Origin: Saccoglossus kowalevskii
Taxonomy: Eukaryota > Hemichordata > Enteropneusta > Harrimaniidae
DNA length: 30,305 nt
Direction: 5' to 3'
Assembly: GCF_000003605.2 (NCBI RefSeq)
Contig: NW_003123415.1
Coordinates: 1,753 to 32,057 of the forward strand
Both the position numbers and the translations under genes were made by a program. Below, piece by piece: positions 1-10,571 of this stretch. Numbering within the stretch: the first letter of the stretch is position 1; the number at the start of each line of letters is the position of its first letter. The notes beneath the pieces were generated by a model, which worked only from the letters and a program-made list of their open reading frames with translations, searched no databases and was not told where the DNA came from.

Positions 1-1410
1 GAGATTTGGAAATCAACTCCATTATAGGTGTGGTATATATGGGCGATGGTGCAGTGAGTAGCATGTTTGCCTTGCACCATGAAAGATCAGGGATCAACTC
101 CATTGTAGGTAGTTATGGTATATATTGGCGATGGTGCAGTGAGTAGCATGTTCGTCTTGCACATGGAAGTTCGGGGATCAACACCCTTGCAAATGTGCTA
201 TTTATGGACGATTGTGCAGAGAGTAGCATGTTTGCCTTGCACCATGAAATATCAGGAATCAACTCCATTGTAGGTATGGTGTGGTATATATTTGCAATGG
301 TACAGTGAGTAGCATGTTCGCCTCGCGCCAGAGAGATGTGGGAATCAACTCCATTTTAGGTGTGGTATATATGGGCGATGGTGCAGTGAATACCATGTTC
401 GTCTTGCACCATGGAAGTTCGGGGATCAACACCATTGTAGGTGTTGTATAAATGGGCGACGGTGCAGTGAATAGCATGTTCGTCTTGCACCATGGAAGTT
501 CGGGGATCAACACGGTGCAGTGAGTAGCATGTTAGTCTCGCACCAGGGAGGTTTGGGGATCAATTCCATTGTTGCTGTGGTATATATGGCGATGGTGCAG
601 TAGTAACATATTTGCCTCGCACCAAGGAGGTTTGAGAAACAATTCCATTGTAGGTGTGGTATATATGGGCGATGGTGCAGTGAGTCGCGTGTTCGCCTCG
701 CACCAGGGAGGTTCAGGATCAATTCCATTGTAGCTGTGGTATATATGGCGATGGTGCAGTAGTAACATATTTGCCTCGCACCAAGGAGGTTTGAGGATCA
801 ATTCCATTGTAGGTGTGGTATATATGGGCGATGGTGCAGTGAGTTGCATGTTCGCCTCGCACCAGGGAGGTTCAGGATCAATTCCATTGTAGCTGTGGTA
901 TATATGCCGATGGTGCAGTCAGTAATGTATTCACACTGCACCAGGAAGGTTCGGGGATCAACTGCATTGCTGGTGTGTTATATATGGACGACAGTGCAGT
1001 GATTAGCATTTTTGCCTTGCCGCAGGAAGGCTCGAGGATAAACTTCATTGTAGATGTGGTATATATGGGCGATGGTGCAGCGAGTAGTGTGTTCGCCTCG
1101 CACCAGATTTGGAAATCAACTCCATTATAGGTGTGGTATATATGGGCGATGGTGCAGTGAGTAGCGTGTTCGCCTCGCACCAGGGAGGTTCAGGATCAAC
1201 TCCATTGTAGCTGTGGTATATATGCCGATGGTGCAGTGAGTAATGTATTCACACTGCACCAGGGAGGTTCGGGGTTCAACTCTATTGCTGGTGTGTTATA
1301 TATGGGCGACAGTGCAGTGATTAGCATTTTTGGCTTGCCACAGGGAGATTCAAGGATGAACTTCATTGTAGGTGTGGTATATATGGACGATGTTACAGTA
1401 GGTAGCGTAT
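1..1410. repeat. 81-bp minisatellite, block 1
   Basis: About 18 diverged tandem copies of a unit of roughly 81 bp, recognisable by the recurring core TATATATGGGCGATGGTGCAG followed by a GCCTCGCACCAGGGAGG-like part. The array is already running at base 1, so its left end is outside the window. Some copies carry small deletions, for example near 505-515 where half a unit is missing. Higher-order periodicity is visible: the stretch near 532-690 recurs near 690-850, and the stretch near 941-1090 recurs near 1249-1400. Because 81 is 27 codons, short open frames appear on both strands. Single-base indels break them, so I treat the block as non-coding DNA upstream of the repeat-protein gene. Confidence 0.9.
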
Positions 1411-1542
1411 CCAAATACTGCCCTGTTAGTGTATTAAACTTGCTTATCCTCTAGATATTTTTTCCACATTAGATACATTCGAACGTGTCAAAAAGCTAAC
1501 ACCTGTTATATTAATCAGCGCAACAATAAAGTGGAGTAGTTT

Positions 1543-3582
1543 ATGTTTTTATACATGTTTATGTCTCATTTACAGGAAAGCGTACAAGATGCTACTGAAG
1601 TAAGCAAAGTAAGTAAAATAAATATGCTACACATATTCATCCTACTATAGGTGTGGTATATATGGGCAATGGTGCAGTGAGTAGTGTCTTCGCCTCGTCC
1701 CACGGAGGTTCAGGGATCAATTCCATTGTGTGTTTGGTATACATGGGGGATGGTACAGTGAGTAGGCGGTCCGCCTCACACCCCAGAGTTTCAGGGATCA
1801 ATTCCATTGTAGATGTGGTATATATGGGCGACGGTGCAGCGAATAGCGTCTTTAGCTCTCCTCACGGAGGTTCGGGATCAATACCATTGTAGCTGTGGTA
1901 TATATGGGTGATGGTGCAGTGAGTAGCATGTTCGTCTTGCACCAGAGAGGATTGGGAATCAACTCCATTGTAGGTGTGGTAGATATGGATGACAGTGCAG
2001 TGAATAGCATGTTCGCCACGCACCGAGGAAGTTCGGGGACAACAGCATTGTAGGTGTAATCCATCTAAGAGAAGGGCAACTCTAATCTCAAACCAAACAT
2101 GCTTCTGCGATGTATACTGATTGCAAAAATGCATATTCTGGTGAAAATGGTAAACAAAACATGTAATTTTACTTCCTGAAAACCTCTACTAAGTCCTGAA
2201 GTGCGATTTAATGAATTTATACGACAGTGTAAACTATACGTTGATGAATACCGCTGGTTGGGTTGGGTTGCGTTGGTGTTGGACAGTGTATTGCATTACA
2301 TTCCTTCAATTAATTGGTGAATGTCGCAAGCATGTGTTTTAACATTGTTTCAATAAGTAATGGAATCGCACCGGTAAATTGCCTGTGGTAGTGTATGAAA
2401 ATATTTTAAAAAGACACTGTCCTCGTTCATCTGAACTATTGAACTATTAAACCATTTAACATTTTTACAATAAATTTTTTGCAGGGTTGGAGCACCACAC
2501 AAATTGTCATTGGCTCTGCTGTTGCTGTTGTTGCGGTTGTTTGCATTGGTACTGGTTGCTATTATGCAGCACCTAAAATACTTTCCTGGATCAAGCTGGG
2601 AAGTGCTGGAAAATGTGCTCTAGTTGGAAAAGGTGCAGTTGCTGGAAAAGGTGCCGTAGCTGGAAAAGCTGCTGTGGCTGGAAAAGCTGCTGTGGCTGGA
2701 AAAGCTGCCGTTGCTGGAAAAGCTGCTGTGGCTGGAAAAGCTGCTGTGGCTGGAAAAGCTGCCGTTGCTGGAAAAGCTGCCGTGGCAGGAAAGGCTGCTG
2801 TGGCAGGAAAGGCTGCTGTGGCTGGAAAAGCTGCTGTGGCTGGAAAAGCTGCTGTTGCTGGAAAAGCTGCTGTGGCTGGAAAGGCTGCTGTGGCAGGAAA
2901 GGCTGCTGTGGCTGGAAAGGCTGCTGTGGCTGGAAAAGCTGCCGTTGCTGGAAAAGCTGCTTTGGCAGGAAAGGCTGCTGTGGCTGGAAAGGCTGCTGTG
3001 GCAGGAAAGGCTGCTGTGGCTGGAAAAGCTGCCGTTGCTGGAAAAGCTGCTTTGGCAGGAAAGGCTGCTGTGGCTGGAAAGGCTGCTGTGGCAGGAAAGG
3101 CTGCTGTGGCAGGAAAGGCTGTTGTGGCAGGAAAGGCTGCTGTGGCAGGAAAGGCTGCTGTGGCAGGAAAGACTGTTGTGGCAGGAAAGGCTGCTGTGGC
3201 AGGAAAGGCTGCTGTGGCAGGAAAGGCTGCTGTGGCTGGAAAAGCTGCCGTTGCTGGAAAAGCTGCTGTGGCAGGAAAGGCTGCTGTGGCAGGAAAGACT
3301 GTTGTGGCAGGAAAGGCTGCTGTGGCAGGAAAGACTGTTGTTGCAGGAAAGACTGTTGTGGCAGGAAAGACTGTTGTGGCAGGAAAGACTGTTGTGGCAG
3401 GAAAGGCTGTTGTGGCAGGAAAGACTGTTGTGGCTGGAAAAAGTGCTGTTGGAACAGCTGCTGTGACTGATAAAGTTGCTATGGCTGGAAAAGCTGTTAG
3501 AATTGCAGCTGTAGCAGGAAGTATTGCTGCTTGTATTACTCAAGAAAAGATTGCAAAAGTCTATAAAAGCACATATGGATGA
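1543..3582 (+). CDS. Single-pass membrane protein with (GKAAVA)n repeat, two exons
   Basis: I do not recognise this protein. Exon 2 (2485-3582) follows a good acceptor, TTTTTTGCAG. Exon 1 ends at 1608 before the strong donor GTAAGT and joins in frame (phase 0). In-frame ATGs lie at 1543, 1555 and 1561 after a TAG at 1537, all in weak initiation context. The protein would be 387 or 381 residues. Alternatively ATTTACAG at 1568-1575 is an acceptor and 1576-1608 is a 33-nt internal exon with the true start upstream. Numbered from 1561, residues 22-45 are a Val/Ala-rich transmembrane helix. Residues 58 to about 334 are 46 exact six-residue periods, consensus G-K-A-A-V-A, with a T-V-V variant clustered near the 3' end. 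A C-terminal tail of about 48 residues follows. One lysine per six residues alternates with small hydrophobic residues, which might suit packing or cross-linking; this is inference. Poly(A) candidate at 3902. Confidence 0.72.
1648..2055. repeat. 81-bp minisatellite, block 2
   Basis: Five further copies of the same ~81-bp unit, lying inside the intron of the repeat-protein gene. The gap between this block and block 1 is about 240 bp and holds the short upstream exon (1576-1608). Either the exon was inserted into an older array or the array expanded on both sides of it. Confidence 0.88.
2608..3441 (+). repeat. 18-bp coding tandem repeat, 46 periods
   Basis: GGA-AAA (Gly-Lys) codons recur exactly every 18 bases from 2608 to 3436, which is 46 periods with no indel out of register. 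Two main unit types alternate in blocks, one with GCTGGAAAAGCT and one with GCAGGAAAGGCT. Units near 2940-3060 repeat as larger blocks, which indicates recent unequal exchange or slippage. Units encoding GKTVVA are concentrated at 3290-3430. The unit has no stop in several frames, so the other forward frames and one reverse frame are also open here. Those are shadows. Confidence 0.95.
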
Positions 3583-4672
3583 AGGAATGAATGAATATAT
3601 CAACAAAAATGTCTCGCCATGGCGTTCTGTTATCATTACATATGTTTCAAAACTACATGTATATTGTTTTACATGGTGTGCGTTTTAATATGGTGCATGT
3701 TTTTTTAAAAAATAACATGACTATGCTTTTTAATGGTGTGTTTTAATGTTTTTATAATAGTTTGAAAAGTTTATTTTAAAAAGAAGTGATTGTTTTTATT
3801 CTGTGTTCAAACCTAATGTATGTATTCAAAAATGTTGTGTGTGTTTTATATTGGTGTGTGTTTTAAACAATTGTGTATGTATTCAAAATGATGTGTATTT
3901 TATTAAATGGTGTTAGTGTTTTGTAAATTGTGTGTCTGAGGCTCTCCGACAGCGAGCTAGACACATTGTAAACTATAACACGTGTGTGTAGCTATACAAT
4001 CATCTGTTTAGGCAATAATAATACTATATCATAAATCTTCAGCAAAACCTTCTCAGATCGACGTAGAACCAATATTAAGTTTGTCGCAATTATTACAAGT
4101 AACACTGTAATCTGTTACAGATTTGACTATCACAGTTCAACACGTAAGCAAGTTTCACATCAGATGTTTATCCCCACTGTTCTGTAAAATGTTCATTCAC
4201 ATTCATCTTATGAATTTAATTTATTGTATAATGGGAACATTATTTTTTGCAGAAAAGTTAGTTACCGTAAAATCTGTATTAGAAACCGCATTCCTAATAA
4301 AAGTCGCACCCATTCTTTTTGAACAATTGAGAACCAAACATTCACAATTTCTCATATGTGTAGATGCTCTAATGGAAGCCACATCCCCTCTGTTGCATTG
4401 TACCATTAATACAGGTTGCTAATACAGATTTTACAGTACTGTTAGTTGGAGTGTTATTGTTAGTGTAAAAACAACTTACGAGAATTAGATTGTAGACATT
4501 ACTGGACAAAAATTAAAATTAAAAAAGAGAAAATTGCTGCAATATGCATCTACTAGTATAAGAACATGTTTAGACACAAATTTACAGCAGGGTATCAACC
4601 TGGAATTTGTATGTGCCTGTCGAATTTTTAGCTTTTCTGCTTGTGTGGCATTCCCTTAGTAATGTGAATAAA
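3583..4672 (+). other. Probable 3' UTR and downstream flank of the repeat-protein gene
   Basis: From the stop to about 3930 the DNA is T/G-rich with loosely repeated GGTGTGTGTTTTAA-like motifs. An ATTAAA at 3902-3907 followed by GU-rich sequence is a plausible cleavage signal. AATAAA at 4667-4672 is a more distant alternative. A 99-codon open frame at 4123-4422 has no recognisable motif, and I do not call it. Confidence 0.4.
3902..3907 (+). terminator. Candidate poly(A) signal ATTAAA
   Basis: ATTAAA is followed within 5-40 bases by a GU-rich stretch (TGGTGTTAGTGTTTTG). That is the usual arrangement for cleavage and polyadenylation. It would give the repeat-protein mRNA a 3' UTR of about 340 bases. 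Confidence 0.4.
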
Positions 4673-5216
4673 AACCTGGCAAACTCAGTAGTTGCCGTTG
4701 AGGCTGTCGCAGTACTGTTTCTTTTTATTGATTATTGAAGAGTGATGACAACAATTTTGCTACATTGTCTTTTATATTATCCAGTTGAGGTGTTCCATGG
4801 ATAAATATCTCACGTCTATAATAAATTGACAATGACTTGTTCATTTTTGTTTTGGCATAAATGGTCCAACTAATAGAAGGGTTTCACTGCCCGACCCTAA
4901 AATGTTTTTTTTGGCAATATTTGAAAACACATTACAAAATTGTGCCAGAATTTGAATAAGACTTTATTCAAAATTTAAAAAAAAAAATCTTTTCTCATGC
5001 TATTTTTGAAATGAAGGAACCACATTTTTTTACTTGGCTTGTTATGTTTTTTGTCAAGATATACAAATAATGGGGTGTCAGAAAAAATCACAAATAATAA
5101 TTAAGAGGAATATATCATTGCAAGGAAGACTTTAAATTCCGTCACATTTGTGCTGTACAAATATATCCTTTTGCTTTCCATCAAAGAAGCAGTTATGGAA
5201 TGATTATTGAATGATT

Positions 5217-6256
5217 AAAGCACGGTGGTCGTCGCGCAAGCGCGTGTTCTAATTTCATGTAAATAAACACTGTATTTTATACGCGTTGTGTCTCCCTTCA
5301 ACCAGTGTGAGTTGTGTCAAGCTATACACAGTTCCGGGACACAGTTCATATCAAGAATTTGATATGCATACTGTTATAAAAATATTATGGCTACTCCCTG
5401 CAAAATGTTAGCCATAACCTCATTATATAAGCATTTTTGCAATCATCCAACCTTAATGGTAACCTCGCCTGACATGATCACCGATAGTTATTGCGCCCTC
5501 GCCGACGGATTCACTTGGACACAAATTAGTAGAGATCATTGGAGAGGGCGCAATAGCTATCGGTGATCATGTCAGGCTAAATAGAGTAGGGATACTTAAC
5601 TATCAGATAATTGTATGATTTAATTGGAGTGGGTTTAAACTTATAAATATAACTGCCGTAGATACAATCTTGTAAACTTTTGTCAGGTTGATTTTATATT
5701 GAGATTAGAATATAACCGTTGTGATCGAGCTTTTACAGACAATCGGACACGTGTGCATTTGGTGAATTAAAAATCCATGTAATGATTTATTTATTGACAG
5801 TTGAGTGTAACAATGTTGTGAGTTATGCCATGACATTGTGCTTGGCTCCATTCAGATTACGTCCAGACATAAACTCTGTTGCACCACTGTAACAGTGTAT
5901 AATTAACAGATACCGTTGAGGGCAGTATAACTAACATGAACGCCAACTATATACACAATGGACATGCTGTGAATAGAGTCTCGTTGAACTTATAATAAAC
6001 GCCATATGAACCGAATGAAGTGTAACAATATAATCATTTATATATAGAGGGTGATCTGTTGAAGTCGCCTGTAGGCTGGAAATAGCACAATTTGTTATGA
6101 AGTCAGTGACTTGAGTCAGTAGTCGTATATTAAAGGACGGTGATCGTCACACCAAATCCTGTTAGATATGGGACTCAAATTGACGTACACAACAAGTTCA
6201 AAATACAGTTTATTTACATGAAATCCAAACACGCACTGCATGAAGTTCATGTAAAC
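5217..6256. repeat. Possible degenerate element with related ends
   Basis: TTAAAGCACGGTGGTCGTC at 5217 resembles TTAAAGGACGGTGATCGTC at 6132 in direct orientation. TTTCATGTAAATAAACAC near 5255 resembles the reverse complement of the sequence at 6206-6222. TTTACATGAA (6213) and TTCATGTAAA (6246) also form a 10-bp stem. The pieces look like scattered remains of one repeat family, but boundaries cannot be set by eye. Confidence 0.3.
5467..5577. repeat. Near-perfect 34-bp inverted repeat (hairpin or MITE)
   Basis: The left arm 5467-5500 begins GCCTGACATGATCACCG and the right arm 5544-5577 ends CGGTGATCATGTCAGGC. The arms are reverse complements at 33 of 34 positions and flank a 43-base loop. The arms are more GC-rich than the surrounding DNA. 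It could be a tiny foldback or MITE element, or a transcribed hairpin. No clear target-site duplication is visible. Confidence 0.85.
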
Positions 6257-7553
6257 AAACAATATATTTTACATAAAATAGTTGCTCTGAATATAAATAC
6301 CTCTTGCGAATATTAGTGCATATGTTTCTGACTATGGTACATTCCATAATCATGTCAAATATGTACCAATGGTAGTTACTAATTCATGCATATCCAAAAA
6401 AAGCAACGGGGAATGAAATGATTGTATAGGTACCCACTCCTCCATCCAAACATCCTTACATCTGCCCTGCACACAATTTGTCAATACATGTCCAAGAAAT
6501 TAGTTATTTTCAAAGCACAATTGTCGGAAGCCACTACTGGTAATTTCATAGACTATTGTCCAAAACAAGGAACAGAGTTATTAAATCATAAAACAAGAAA
6601 ATCAATAAATCATAACAAAATATGTAATGGATGATTTTTGGTTAATTGACAACAATAACAACTGAACTGTAAAAAATATCCCTGGCTGTAGTGGAAACTG
6701 AACATTACAATGAGCATAAACAACCATGGCAGCCTTTTGTGTTGCCTCAATCAATAAGGAGCTACCCAGAATGCAGTACTTCACTTCATCGACAGATAGG
6801 CTGCAGTCTGTGAATAAGGTACATGTAGGCCAAAAAGTTACAAGTCATGATGAAAAGCAAGTTGAATTTTTTTACATTGAGTTTCTTGGTTTTTGTAGAG
6901 CCTGCAATGATTTGTTTTTTTATTTCATTCATGTCTTTATCTAGTACTGTCATCAAAATTTTTATTTTCAACATTGGAATCGGCATTTCTTCAAACGATT
7001 TTGGTTTTTAAATCAGACATTGGTTGTGGTGTGATCAGTAATGTACTGTATAGACTGCTTGAATTTGTGATGTTTTACATGGTTCTCATAAACCTGCTTA
7101 TTTTTACCAGTGCATTACGTAAATAGACTACAACTTACAGAAAGTATGATGCATGCCCAAATAAACTTAGCTGCCTTCTGACTTCTGCTTAAGTTATGGC
7201 TTCAAAAAACAGCGAACATAGAACAATAGCTGTGAAAATCACAAGTAAATGTACGAAAATCAATCATAGAGATAACGATTTTGAGCGTGGTGGTGTCAGA
7301 CAAGCATAGCTATCTCCCATTGCAGTATTGCGTATTCACCACACTGTTTGTATCCTGGGTGGAACACTGCTATACCCGCACTGCAGATATATGCTAATTG
7401 TTCAATTACAAACGCATCTCTTATAGAAGTGCACATAATTGCATTATTTTAAATGCTAAATTATTGAAATACGACTTATTTTAACCTTAGACACACCTCT
7501 ATCATATATGTGAGTGTGTGCAGTGCTAATAGAGCAAATACAGTAGCACTGAT

Positions 7554-7559
7554 TTTATT
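7554..7559 (-). terminator. Candidate poly(A) signal for SMIM8
   Basis: TTTATT on the plus strand reads AATAAA on the minus strand, about 180 bases after the SMIM8 stop. No strong GU-rich element follows, so the call is tentative. Confidence 0.35.
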
Positions 7560-7740
7560 GAAAATGAGCTTTTAATAGAAGAAATATGGTAGCCACAGTG
7601 ATTACAGGTTTCTGTTCATGTTAAAAAAAAAGCTCATTTGAATCAAACTTTCCTGAATCTGTGGTTAAATTTTAAGGTTTCAATGACAGTAGTCAATTCA
7701 CAGTAGCAATAATGTGTGTTTTTTTCTGCAAGATTTAATC

Positions 7741-9013
7741 TTAATCCCATTTGGATTTTTTATACTTCGTCACTGTTGTTCCATCAACATTATAAGCTTC
7801 ATACATTTTCCTGTTTTCAGCCGTAGCATTCATATAGGCAATATAGGAGACACAACAGGTAATGGCCACCACACCAAATATCATCACAACCTTATTCTGA
7901 AACAGAAAAAAAAAAATATCGGTAAACTCCATTTTATGCATAGTACATGTCAGTATAACACAAGACCAATAATACAAAGGACAAATCTTCAATAAGACCA
8001 AGAAATTGTATTTTGTGACATGGTTTGCAATTATGTATAAAACAAGCTCACGAACGTGATAAGTTAGGTGACAATAATTTCTATTTTTGTTTAACCAATC
8101 ATGAGTCAGGTCATGGAGGCAAGGCTGTAAATTTTTGCATATGAACACTAAAATTTGTGTGACATTTAGCTGCTGTCCACTTCGTTATTTTTTTAATTTG
8201 TACTGTTATTGTTCAACTTTTCACATTGAGATGGAGAGTAGATGTGTTTGATTGTGCACTTACATCAGGTCATGTGATATGCAAATTGTAAGCTCATGAA
8301 TATTAATATAAATTTATTAAACTACATAAAGAACACATTTTTTTATCACACCTTCTTTTTTTTGCAAACACAGCACTATTTATTATTTTATTCATTTTTA
8401 TGTAATTTCCATTTTTTCCATTCTTTGTTAGCTTATGCTAACTGAAATATAATGTAGCTATAACTCATTAACCACAATAAGTTGAGTCATACCAATAATG
8501 TTACAATTCCTTCTCGTTGAAAGGCAAATAACAGGGATTACCTAAATGGAGGCAGACTGTTTGTATGCCCCACATATGCTGCTTACATACGATATCATTT
8601 CTGAACATCAGTATTAAAGCTGTCCCTGCGTAACGCAGTGTGGAATCGTGCAGCCCTATCATATCATATACATGTACCGGTAGTCCAGGGCGGTAGTCTG
8701 AAAGTTGCGATACTAAAACAAAAACATTTGAACGAATAATCGACTGAGGGCGCTGTTCGAAATGGTCAAAATTCGCAACTAGTTTTGCCTTTCCTTCATT
8801 ATTTGTCAACTTTATGATAGACGAATGACACAAAGTACGATAGTAAACTGTGTCGAAACAAATAAGGACACTTACTGGTTTCACAAAGAGCTCAAAATTC
8901 ACAGCCTTGAAAAGGGAAGTTGTTCTGACTCCCCTGATGCCATCGCCCGGAGCCGGTGTTCGCTGGGATGTTTTGTTTGCCGATCCTTTCGTGTTGATGT
9001 CCTTTTTGGACAT
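7741..9013 (-). CDS. SMIM8: Small integral membrane protein 8, two exons
   Basis: Small single-pass membrane protein of the SMIM8 (former C6orf162) family; its biochemical role is not established. Exon 1 runs from 9013 down to 8876 (46 codons) and ends at AAACCA before donor GTAAGT. Exon 2 runs from 7896 down to 7741 (51 codons plus TAA) after acceptor TTTCTGTTTCAG. The 979-bp intron is phase 0. The product is 97 residues, the length I recall for the vertebrate protein. Recognisable features are the N-terminal block GIRGVRTTSLFKAVNFELF (residues 25-43), a transmembrane helix at about 49-68, the AT.EN block after it, and the conserved C-terminus SKWD. The start is the only ATG that gives the family N-terminus. 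Frames running on into the intron are read-through artefacts. The gene is convergent with the repeat-protein gene and divergent from CACUL1. Confidence 0.95.
7897..8875 (-). other. SMIM8 intron
   Basis: GT-AG intron of 979 bp, AT-rich, with nothing else recognisable inside. The acceptor has a long pyrimidine tract (T12 interrupted by C). Confidence 0.9.
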
Positions 9014-10200
9014 GTTGTTAACCGTGATCGATATTCAAAGTGCTATACCTAACGTTGAGGTACACATCCACATATCCAAACAGGTGATCATATACCTTGT
9101 GATTGTATCAAGTGGTCGTCGTGGTCACGCTGACTGTACGTATATCCACACAAGATGGCGGTTTTCAAAATAAGCATGCTATGAACTGTGGGATACATAC
9201 ACGATATGAGATGCACCCGGGCGCATCTGATTACATCTAATTAGTAGCTGGACGTTTCGGCCTGCTTCCTTTCGAGCCGGTAAATAAAACAAGTTATGGC
9301 CGTGGTATAAATGATATCAAACTGAAAGGTACTTCTGATAGCATTCAAAGTAGTGTTGATATCTAGTATACATAGCCCGATCTAGACTGGCGCAGTCGGC
9401 GCGATTAATTTATTTTTATAGTTCAAATAAAATACAAAAATTCGCGAAATGGAGGTGTTAGCGCGAAATCCCCTGTAACTGTGAAATCACCCCGACTGGT
9501 TTATTCTGCATCGATTTTTCAACGGGTAATTATGTTAATGATGTTCTAATTGACAATCATCTAAGCCAATCACACCGTCTCTTCAACTGATCTCTGACCG
9601 AGAAGACGTCGTGCGAGTTAAAAGTATATATGTAACCTTACCCTACGTCTCCGGCCGACGAGTCCGTGCAACTTAGTATCGCTATACAACGCATGCGCAG
9701 TTTTTTCCCCTAGATGAGTACACCGCAAATCAACCACTATTATAACTCCTTACTGTAATCCGGGATACTACTAATAGTACGACAGTCCATACAACACCGC
9801 TTCCTTACAGTTTTTAATAAAAAAAAAACATTTATTTTCAGATTCCAGATTTATTTTCAAAAATCGTATTTTTTTATTTATTTCATGTTTGGAATTTTAA
9901 TTTTATGAGTAAAGTTTTTATTTTATTAGTGAAGTCGCATTTCATGTGCAATAATTCGAACTAGATTCGACGGGGGAGGGCTCATTCAAAATGACAGGTT
10001 TATTTTGTGTGTGAGTGTTGACACATCGGACAATGAACATAATAATTTGCAAGAGACTCGTGGTTCGCTGAAAAAATCAAATTTGATTAGACAATATCCC
10101 GATTTGCCACCTTCCGATTGCTGGATATGGAAAGCCACAGCAATTGTACGTCGTAAAATAGTATGTCATGTAGTGCATTTACCATATTATAACGTAACTA
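9014..10200. other. SMIM8 upstream region, no gene recognised
   Basis: Presumed promoter and 5' UTR of SMIM8 followed by intergenic DNA. It is less AT-rich than most of the window at 9040-9300 and 9580-9700. An open frame at 10005-10241 runs without an internal ATG and ends in the minisatellite. I find no family signature in it. Confidence 0.45.
9152..9161 (-). promoter_or_regulatory. YY1-like motif upstream of SMIM8
   Basis: AAGATGGCGG on the plus strand matches the core of the YY1 consensus. It lies about 140 bp upstream of the SMIM8 start codon, a common position for this factor at animal housekeeping promoters. Binding is not shown by sequence alone. Confidence 0.35.
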
Positions 10201-10201
10201 G

Positions 10202-10438
10202 AGTGCAAAGTGCGAAAAAAGAATGGAAAGTTGTGGAATAGTGGTGTAAAGTGCGAAAGCAGGGTGCAAAGTCGTATAATATTGGTGCAAAGTGTGAGAT
10301 TAGAGTGCAAGGTAGTGGAATAGAGTTGTAAAGTACAACGTATTGTAATAGTGATGCAAAGTGTTAAACTAGAGAGCAATGTAGTGGAATAGTGGTGGAA
10401 AGTGCGTAAGTAGAGTGCAAAGTAGTGGAATAGTGCAA
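10202..10438. repeat. Minisatellite array A (GTGCAAAGT orientation)
   Basis: Diverged tandem units of about 39-40 bp, each made of two half-units, of the form GTGCAAAGTGCGAAACTAG followed by AGTGCAAAGTAGTGGAATAG. It is the reverse complement of the array at 10572-11022. Confidence 0.85.
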
Positions 10439-10571
10439 TCTGATTAAAATCTGATGTAGTGTACGGGCTTTAATTATTTTGGCTATAAACTAATTTCAAT
10501 TTTATTTTTTATTACTTTTGTTATTAATGACTTTTTATTTTATTATTTTACTTTGATTTTGTGATTTTGAT
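10439..10571. other. Spacer between inverted minisatellite arrays
   Basis: About 130 bp of AT-rich unique-looking sequence separating the two opposite-orientation arrays. In a transcript it would form the loop of a long hairpin. Confidence 0.7.

Larger units (their letters stand above)
4673..7553. other. Intergenic region without a recognised gene
   Basis: AT-rich DNA. The short open frames on both strands (for example 6422-6634, 6726-6944 and 6786-6986) have no family signature and no convincing exon partner. The 6726 frame starts in a good context (ACCATGG) but I see nothing else for it. A hairpin lies at 5467-5577 and diffuse repeat fragments lie at 5217-5275 and 6128-6256. Confidence 0.5.

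Noticed and set aside
259-2134. Overlapping open frames on both strands in the 81-bp array
   Set aside because: They follow from a repeat period divisible by three. Frames change at single-base indels and no consistent multi-unit protein is encoded.
2613-3636. Long alternative frames over the GKAAVA array (Cys/Trp-rich, Leu/Trp-rich and Ser/His-rich products)
   Set aside because: Shadow frames of the 18-bp repeat. Only the GKAAVA frame connects to a transmembrane segment, valid splice sites and a sensible C-terminus.
4123-4422. 99-codon plus-strand frame
   Set aside because: No recognisable domain, no splice partner, and composition typical of AT-rich chance frames.
7897-8148. N-terminal extension of SMIM8 exon 2 to a 135-residue protein
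   Set aside because: It is intron read-through. The acceptor at 7897-7898 and exon 1 at 8876-9013 give the family-length 97-residue protein.
8850-9173. Plus-strand frame opposite SMIM8 exon 1
   Set aside because: Antisense shadow of the real exon.
9648-9672. CCGACGAGTCC resembling part of a hammerhead ribozyme core
   Set aside because: The invariant CUGANGA is not matched (C in place of the required U), and no GAAA or cleavage-site partner was found.
10005-10241. 78-codon plus-strand frame before the minisatellite
   Set aside because: No internal ATG, no clear acceptor, no recognisable motif, and it ends inside the repeat array.
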